From the NCBI RefSeq assembly GCF_000011365.1, contig NC_004463.1:6248001-6312000 (forward strand): a DNA stretch of 64,000 nucleotides, written 5' to 3'. The position numbers were made by a program, and so were the translations under genes. Positions 58,452-64,000 of the stretch are shown here, one piece after another. The DNA is from Bradyrhizobium diazoefficiens USDA 110 (lineage in GTDB: Bacteria; Pseudomonadota; Alphaproteobacteria; Rhizobiales; Xanthobacteraceae). The notes under the pieces are model-generated. The model was not told the DNA's origin. It saw only the letters and a program-made list of their open reading frames with translations, and searched no databases. Position 1 is the stretch's first letter. The number at the start of each line of letters is the position of its first letter.

Positions 58452-59204
58452 ATGACCTGGATCATCATCGACAAGCGCTATTGCGGTCCTCCGAACTCCG
58501 GCAACGGCGGTTATGTCTGCGGCCGGCTGGCACGGCACATTCCCGGCGCTGCGGAGGTGACGCTGCGCGCACCGCCGCCGCTGGACAGGCCGCTCGATGC
58601 AGTCGCGACCGACGACGGCACATGGGAGCTTCGCGATGGCGCCAAGCTCGTCGCGACCGGGCGGCCGACAAATGTCGAACTGGCGCGGCTGGAGAAAGCC
58701 AGCTTCGAGGAGGCCCGCTCCGCCGAGCTGCGGACGCCGGTCAAGCCGCACGAGCACCCGTTGCCGACATGCTTCGTGTGCGGACCCGCCAGGGCGAAGG
58801 GAGACGGCCTTCGCATTTTCGCCGGACCGCTCGGGCGTGATGTGCGGAATGCCGTTCTCGCGGCGAGCTGGATACCGGATCCGAATCTGGCCGCCGAGGA
58901 CGGCCTTGTCGCGAGCGAATTTCTCTGGTCGGCGCTCGATTGTCCCACCGGCTATGCCTGCAACTACAATCAGGAGAGCGACAGCTTCGACCAGGCGCCG
59001 CTCCTGCTGGGACGGATGTCGGCACGCATCGAGGCCCGGCCGCGCCCCGGCGACCGCTGCGTCATCACGGCCTGGCCGACCGGCCGCGACGGCCGCAAGC
59101 GCACGGCCGAGGCCGCAGTGCATGATGAGACCGGGAGGTTGCTGGCCGTGGCGCGGGCAACATGGATTGCGGTGGAGCGCGAGGTGCAGCTGGGGTGCGG
59201 GTGA
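58452..59204 (+). CDS. Hypothetical protein, possible thioesterase-superfamily member
   Basis: 250 aa, ATG at 58452 with GAGGAAGAGAG upstream. CFVCGPARAKGDGLRIFAG resembles the opening motif of hotdog thioesterases, and SEFLWSALDCPTGYA may be the central helix. The N-terminal 100 residues (RYCGPPNSGNGGYVCGRLAR) are also family-like. 32 bp after the oxidoreductase gene, so probably in the same transcript. Reaction unknown. Confidence 0.65.
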   Translation: MTWIIIDKRYCGPPNSGNGGYVCGRLARHIPGAAEVTLRAPPPLDRPLDAVATDDGTWELRDGAKLVATGRPTNVELARLEKASFEEARSAELRTPVKPHEHPLPTCFVCGPARAKGDGLRIFAGPLGRDVRNAVLAASWIPDPNLAAEDGLVASEFLWSALDCPTGYACNYNQESDSFDQAPLLLGRMSARIEARPRPGDRCVITAWPTGRDGRKRTAEAAVHDETGRLLAVARATWIAVEREVQLGCG

Positions 59205-59538
59205 TGCTCGGCGGGCGACGGCAGAAGCCCCCGCCCCATACCTTTTCAAGTGCAAGAGCGCCGCGGCGATGAGCTGACTTCGGCCAACCAAGCGCGATGC
59301 GACCAAGCCACGCCGAACGGCCCGTGGCGGGTGTAAGCGGCTCTTCCGAGGCTGTTCACACCTCAATCGGGCATTTTTAACTACCGCAACCTGTGTTACT
59401 CTGCCGGCCGTCCGGGCTCGGACGGCGGCTTCCGCCGCGCGGTGCGATTGCTTCGAAAATCACTTTGGTGCGCTCGCGGCTGCAGTTTCGAAATGCGCCG
59501 CCTGCAAAAATATAGTGCTTATGCGATAGGAGTGCCTG
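59205..59538. other. Intergenic region, no gene seen
   Basis: 334 bp, somewhat less GC-rich. No convincing open frame, hairpin terminator or repeat. It presumably contains the promoter of the secreted protein gene. Confidence 0.4.
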
Positions 59539-60459
59539 ATGCGTCTTGCCCCAGCCTCTCTGCTGTTTTCGACCAGCCTGTTCGGATTTTTCCTACTGTG
59601 CGACAGTTCGGCGCCGGCGAACCCAACCTACGTCTGTCCCATGGCATCCGCCGCGCTTGAAGATGACACGCTGTACGCATTCGACGGTCGAACGATGACC
59701 CCGGTCATTTCCGCGAGTGAGTTCGAGGCCCCCCAGCGAAAGTGGACAACTCTCTATTTCGTCGTCAAGACGGCCGGCGATGACCGGGCCGGTGCGATCG
59801 TGATAAAGACGGCGAGGCTTGGACCGCAACTGACCTCCGACCGGCCGGACTATGGCCGCGTCTTGTTGCGACGATCCGGCGTCGGCTCGAATTGTGGAAG
59901 CCAGCGTTCATATTTGAACAGCGTTTCAACGCTCGCATACGAGGCCTATCACGACCTGGGTTACGATCGCGGCGAGATCCTGGAGCGCCCGGACGGGAGC
60001 GACACTGGCCTCACTACCTTGCAACACTTCCATACTGGCTACGACGCAACGGACTATGCTTCTCGTGACCAGAAATGCAGGCGAACGGATGACAAAAAGC
60101 GTTACGATGGAAGCTACGAAGCGCGAAGTAATCGCTCACAATTTTCGTTTGTGACAGATATCGTCGACCACGGCATCAGCGGCGCGGCTTCGCAAGCGGC
60201 CTCGGGGGGCTTTCGGTGGGTCGCGTCCCTGATTGTTCCTCCAGCTTCTGCCAACAGAGAAAATTTGCGGGAGCGTCGGGTTGAGATCAAGCCCTATCAG
60301 ACAGTTGCCGGCATCGCTTGCGTACCCTTCCGGATCAGCCCACGAGGCACCGCGCAGGTGATCCGAGTTAACGATCTCGATCGCAGGAAACAGGTTGGGT
60401 TCGACTTCGGCAGAGTGAAGGAAATCCGGCTAGGTCCGACAACCGGAGGGGAGCCTTAG
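59539..60459 (+). CDS. Hypothetical secreted protein
   Basis: 306 aa, ATG with AGGAG before it. N-terminal signal peptide (LAPASLLFSTSLFGFFLLC). The mature part has no family I recognise; it has several Cys residues (YVCPMAS, GSNCGSQR, QKCRRTD, GIACVPF), consistent with disulfides in the periplasm, and polar, charged central segments. Base composition is lower in GC than most of the window. Convergent with the patatin gene, 21 bp apart. Confidence 0.6.
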   Translation: MRLAPASLLFSTSLFGFFLLCDSSAPANPTYVCPMASAALEDDTLYAFDGRTMTPVISASEFEAPQRKWTTLYFVVKTAGDDRAGAIVIKTARLGPQLTSDRPDYGRVLLRRSGVGSNCGSQRSYLNSVSTLAYEAYHDLGYDRGEILERPDGSDTGLTTLQHFHTGYDATDYASRDQKCRRTDDKKRYDGSYEARSNRSQFSFVTDIVDHGISGAASQAASGGFRWVASLIVPPASANRENLRERRVEIKPYQTVAGIACVPFRISPRGTAQVIRVNDLDRRKQVGFDFGRVKEIRLGPTTGGEP

Positions 60460-60480
60460 AAGCGCCGGCTGCGCGACTCA

Positions 60481-63021
60481 TCAACCAGCGGGCGCGCTCG
60501 GAGCCGGAGCAGCAAAAGGCGGGGCCCCCGTCAACCGCCGAACGAAGTCGTCTGCTGTGGCAGCGGCATCCAACCCAAATGCACTTGCCATCATTTCGAC
60601 GCTGGACCAGCCCAGGTCTCGATATGCCTCGAACTGGGCCGAGTCGAAAAACTGATCGACAGTGGATTGATTCGGGAAATCAGGATATTTGGCCTTGTAC
60701 CCTTTGGTGGAAAAGCTGAGCTGCTTGATCATTCCCGATTTCAGATAAACGAATGTTCCGGTCTTCGCTTGGTCCGCAATCCCGGTACGGTGCTCGGCAG
60801 GATAATCGATCGAGGCCACGAAGTAGGATTTCTTCGCGAACTTCGCGCCGGCCGGATAGCCCATGTCCCCTGCGGGCGCGATGGTATCTGCCTCTGCCTC
60901 GATCTTGATGATGACACCAAAATCTTCGCGCACTCGCTGACATACCGAGGCGAGGGCCGACATTGCCGTTGACGGGTCCTCCTCCGAGTCGAGCACGATC
61001 ACCACATCGCAGCGCCTCCGGATGAGCTCGTAGGCTCCCAGATTGTCGAAGTGCCCTCCGTCGCTCAGCTCGAGAAAATCGCTGTCGCGCTGATAGCCGG
61101 ACCGAAACACCCCGTACTTGAGGCCCGGCGAGAAATAGTTCGGCGTTCCCCGAGATGCGCCGGGAGCGCCAATCCAAAGGCCGAGGCGGAGATTGAAGAG
61201 CATCATGACGGTCGAGATCAACCGATCACGCGTGATGCCGGTCCCGATAAAACCGGCATTCGCGTTGGCAGCGGCGCCCGAGGCTGCCATGGCAGAGGCG
61301 AGCGTCATTGGACCATGCCGCTTGCCATGGTCCGATGTCGAAAGCCATCCCGTTGTAAAACTCCCGACATAACACGGGCTCAACAGAAAACTGGCTCCGC
61401 CGCGAAGCGCAACCGTCTGATCGAGGTCGTTGACCAGAATGACGTTGGTGTTGATCAGTGGATAGGGAAGCGGACTGGTCTGTTTGGGTGGCCATATCGC
61501 CGCCAATGGCAACCGGTCCGCATCGCTATAATTTGGCGCATCCGCCGCCTTTTGCTCAATCGTCGGCATGAAGGCTTCCATCAGGCGGTCGCGATAGAAG
61601 CGATGCAGACCGAGGTAGTTGACGTTGCTCCACCATCCAAAGGCAACTGAAAACACCAGGAGCGCAGCGAAAAACTCGCGGCAATATTGTGCCTGGTCTG
61701 CGGTGAGATGTTGCGGCTGGATTAGAAATCTCGCTCCAGCATAAGCGATCACGAGTATGAGATAGAGAAAGGCACCGGCCGCCAAAGTGGCCGCGACGCG
61801 GGTGGCAAGAGAGGGCGCGAGCCGCTGCGCCTGCACGAAGTGACCATAAAGACCGGAAAGAAATCCGCTGGCGACGGTGAAGATTCCGATCAGCGCCTTT
61901 CCCCCGGTTGGATAGCTCTTGGTGGAATCCGCGATTGCCTCGAACACAAAGGGAAGAGATCCGAACGTGAGGCACGCGATCAGGGTGGGAAACCACACCG
62001 TCGCGGCCAACTCGTATTTGCGCCGCACCGCATAGTTGACGCCGAACTCCAGTATCCCTGAAAGCTGCAGAATGCCGACAATAATCGCGCACGCGCCGAA
62101 CAGACCGAATCCGGCGGTCGCAATCAACAGCGCCGAAGTGACGGGATCGACAGTAGCCAGATCGAAACGTGCTCCGAAGTGACCGAACGTGAAGTAGGAG
62201 ACCAGCAGCCCGGCGATGCCGACGGCGGCACAACGCCCGGCCCGGGCGATGCGGTCACCGCGGTTTTCCGTGGTCTCGGGAGGAATGAGGATCGAGATGA
62301 TCGCAAGGAATATCGTCCCGATCAGCGCAATCGCCAGAAGCAACACAATGGCGAAAATGAATACACCGGCAAACGCCGAAACGCAGATGCCGATCCATGG
62401 CAACGACAGGGTCATGGCTTCCAGTTTTGGGACGGTTAGCTCTCCCATGGTCCCGTACGATTCGTAGAAGGCGTGAAAGCCGGTGGCCACGAATACGACC
62501 AGCATGAACGCGATCGCCAGTGGCAGCCAGAAGAAAACGCTGATCAGAAACGTGCGAAGCAGAACCGCGATTCCCGACCAGATCGAGATGCCGCCGCCTG
62601 GCGCGAGAAAGCTGGCGTGCCAGCGCAAATATTTCAGGCTCTCATTTTCACTTGCAAGAGATTGCGTTTGCTCGCTGCCATAGGGAAAGTTTGCGCCCGC
62701 GTCGGTGTTGGGATCGTCATGCCATTTCCACTGCACCGCCGATGCGGCATATCCGCCGCCGGACACGCTCGATATGTAGTCGAAATGCTTGAGCAAGCCG
62801 CTGTTGGCAAATCTTTGCAATGCACCGAGACAGAACGTCGCCGAGCGAATGCCTCCCCCTGACAGCGCGAGCCCAATCCAGGGGCCGGTTACAGCTCTCT
62901 TCCGGCCCACGGCCACAGCAGCGCGTTCATCCTGCAAAACGGCGGCTTCGTGCTGCCGCGCGATCGCTGTGGCCCCCGCCTGCGTCAAGCTCCTTTTTCG
63001 AAAAAGCACAGGCGCCCCCAC
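60481..63021 (-). CDS. Patatin-like phospholipase with membrane-spanning insert
   Basis: 846 aa, GTG start. Oxyanion-hole motif SGGGIRSATFCLGALQR (54-70) and nucleophile Ser87 in ISSVSGGGYAASA; the usual Gly two before the Ser is Ser85. The catalytic Asp654 is in LSDGGHFDNLGAYELI. About 500 residues between them contain many membrane helices (VLLRTFLISVFFWLPLAIAF, SLPWIGICVSAFAGVFIFAI, ALLVFSVAFGWW and others). It may act on membrane lipids from within the bilayer. Confidence 0.85.
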   Translation of the reverse strand: MGAPVLFRKRSLTQAGATAIARQHEAAVLQDERAAVAVGRKRAVTGPWIGLALSGGGIRSATFCLGALQRFANSGLLKHFDYISSVSGGGYAASAVQWKWHDDPNTDAGANFPYGSEQTQSLASENESLKYLRWHASFLAPGGGISIWSGIAVLLRTFLISVFFWLPLAIAFMLVVFVATGFHAFYESYGTMGELTVPKLEAMTLSLPWIGICVSAFAGVFIFAIVLLLAIALIGTIFLAIISILIPPETTENRGDRIARAGRCAAVGIAGLLVSYFTFGHFGARFDLATVDPVTSALLIATAGFGLFGACAIIVGILQLSGILEFGVNYAVRRKYELAATVWFPTLIACLTFGSLPFVFEAIADSTKSYPTGGKALIGIFTVASGFLSGLYGHFVQAQRLAPSLATRVAATLAAGAFLYLILVIAYAGARFLIQPQHLTADQAQYCREFFAALLVFSVAFGWWSNVNYLGLHRFYRDRLMEAFMPTIEQKAADAPNYSDADRLPLAAIWPPKQTSPLPYPLINTNVILVNDLDQTVALRGGASFLLSPCYVGSFTTGWLSTSDHGKRHGPMTLASAMAASGAAANANAGFIGTGITRDRLISTVMMLFNLRLGLWIGAPGASRGTPNYFSPGLKYGVFRSGYQRDSDFLELSDGGHFDNLGAYELIRRRCDVVIVLDSEEDPSTAMSALASVCQRVREDFGVIIKIEAEADTIAPAGDMGYPAGAKFAKKSYFVASIDYPAEHRTGIADQAKTGTFVYLKSGMIKQLSFSTKGYKAKYPDFPNQSTVDQFFDSAQFEAYRDLGWSSVEMMASAFGLDAAATADDFVRRLTGAPPFAAPAPSAPAG

Positions 63022-63149
63022 AACCAGCGAATGAGGTGAACAAGCCCGACAATCTTAGCCGCTTGTCCGTGGACGGAAAGGCAAAAGCTGGATTTCGGAA
63101 CAGTTCAGCCCGCTGAGGCATGGGCCGTGGTGGATAAGTCTTGGGTACT

Positions 63150-64000
63150 TCAGGTCTTGGACATCATGGACTGGAGAACCGTAAGGCCACTCTCCAGATC
63201 CCGCTCCACATCCGCCGCCCGGATCTCCAGCACGCGATAGTCGCGCGCCTCGAGCCACGTCCGCCGTCCCGCCCGGTCCGCCGCGATCGTCTCGCCCTCG
63301 CCCGGGTTCACCAGCTCGATCGCGATCCGGTGCGGGAACGAGACGAAGTCCGGGATGTGGCGGCCGACCGGGGTCTGGCGCTTGAACTGGCCTGCGAAGC
63401 GGCGGTCGCGGGTCAGGGCCTGCCAGAGCAGCCGCTCGGCATCGGTCGGGTTGCGGCGGAGCAGGCGGGCGAGCCCGCGCACGGTCGAGCCGCTGTCGGG
63501 GACACCGCCGCCCTGGCCGTGCTCGGCCAAGAGCGCGCGCAGGCGGGTTGCCTGCTCGCCGTCGAGCACGCCGCCCTTGGCCGGGCCCTTGCGCCCCTCC
63601 GCGATCGCCATGACGACGCCATGGAGGGTGTGCATGTCCTGCTTGGTCGGCTCCATCCGGCTGAAGATGTTGCGCAGGTTGACCAGCATGGTGTCGCGCT
63701 TCTCGGCCGGCCGCAGGAACTCGACCTTATCGAGCTCGCGGATGAGATTGTCGAAGAAGGCCTGCATCTGGTGCTGCGAGGCGCGCTCGGAGCGCTCCGG
63801 CATGGCGTGCGGCAGCTCGCCTGACGTCGCCAGCTTGAACCATTCATAGCCGATCAGCAGCACGGCCTGGGCGAGGTTGAGCGAGGCAAAGCCCGGATTG
63901 ACCGGGAAGGTGATGATGCGGTTGGCGAGGCCGACCTCCTCGTTGGTCAGCCCCCAGCGCTCGCGGCCGAACAGGATACCGGCCTTGCCCCCGGTCGCGA
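63150..64000 (-). CDS. TrmJ-type RNA methyltransferase fused to DUF559 domain (partial)
   Basis: Open to the window edge, so the N-terminus is missing. Visible order: the SpoU motifs AGILFGRERWGLTNEEVGLA and FASLNLAQAVLLIGYEW, then the TrmJ C-terminal helices (QHQMQAFFDNLIRELDKVEF, LRNIFSRMEPTKQDMHTLHG). A linker and about 100 residues of a DUF559/very-short-patch-repair-like nuclease fold follow (DAERLLWQALTRDRRF, VGRHIPDFVSFPHRIAIELV). The first part methylates tRNA in known relatives; the fused domain has lost the usual ELDGGQH-type motif. Confidence 0.82.
   Translation of the reverse strand, partial: ATGGKAGILFGRERWGLTNEEVGLANRIITFPVNPGFASLNLAQAVLLIGYEWFKLATSGELPHAMPERSERASQHQMQAFFDNLIRELDKVEFLRPAEKRDTMLVNLRNIFSRMEPTKQDMHTLHGVVMAIAEGRKGPAKGGVLDGEQATRLRALLAEHGQGGGVPDSGSTVRGLARLLRRNPTDAERLLWQALTRDRRFAGQFKRQTPVGRHIPDFVSFPHRIAIELVNPGEGETIAADRAGRRTWLEARDYRVLEIRAADVERDLESGLTVLQSMMSKT

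Overview
This window is a high-GC chromosomal segment of an alphaproteobacterium. The mix of genes points to Bradyrhizobium or a close relative in the Nitrobacteraceae: small-type purL with separate purS and purQ, the ATP synthase zeta inhibitor family, egtB-egtD, prokaryotic caspases, cyanase next to a nitrate-type ABC transporter, and the typical imperfect palindromes between genes. The genus is an inference; the gene families are read from the sequence. No rRNA, tRNA or CRISPR array was seen. About 70 genes are present, and the genes at both ends are cut by the window.

Layout. 0-2.3 kb: end of a NarL-type two-component system, a small unknown protein and a TetR regulator. 2.8-5.4 kb: purB and an M20 amidohydrolase. 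5.4-10.2 kb: a CHASE3/PAS histidine kinase facing a Tat-exported solute-binding protein, then an LVIVD-repeat exported protein. 10.3-14.2 kb: a tandem caspase-like (C14) array of two full copies plus a remnant of a third. 14.4-23.2 kb: acyl-CoA synthetase, a SecD-like periplasmic protein, a cyclic-nucleotide-binding membrane protein, GST, cytochrome b561, murI, an HpcH/HpaI aldolase, a cupin and an E2-like acyltransferase. 23.3-24.2 kb: rpsD with promoter, structured leader and terminator. 24.4-35.5 kb: threonine aldolase, two tandem serine hydrolases, macrodomain protein, grxD, egtB-egtD, ltrA, bolA and small proteins. 35.6-44.7 kb: purL, purQ, purS and purC on the minus strand, interspersed with a thioesterase, an EamA transporter, a Bug-type binding protein and a corA gene cut by an IS630-family element.

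45-51.3 kb is the most interesting part. A cyanase/ABC-transporter operon reads leftward from a recognisable sigma54 (-24/-12) promoter. Three copies of an ACGA-N4-TCGT palindrome lie 90-130 bp upstream of it, and a divergent gene encodes a PAS-PAS-AAA+-Fis sigma54 activator. This looks like a complete sigma54-controlled cyanate or nitrate-type uptake and cyanate-hydrolysis module.

51.3-59.2 kb: an OsmC / acyl-CoA-dehydrogenase-like / rhodanese operon facing a TetR regulator, an unusual BTAD-alpha/beta-hydrolase fusion, a probable methanethiol S-methyltransferase translationally coupled to a quinone-oxidoreductase-like gene, and a possible thioesterase. Much of this region suggests handling of small sulfur and cyano compounds. 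59.5-63 kb: an unknown secreted protein and a patatin-like lipase with a large membrane insert. 63.1-64 kb: the C-terminal part of a TrmJ-type RNA methyltransferase fused to a DUF559 nuclease-like domain, cut by the window end.
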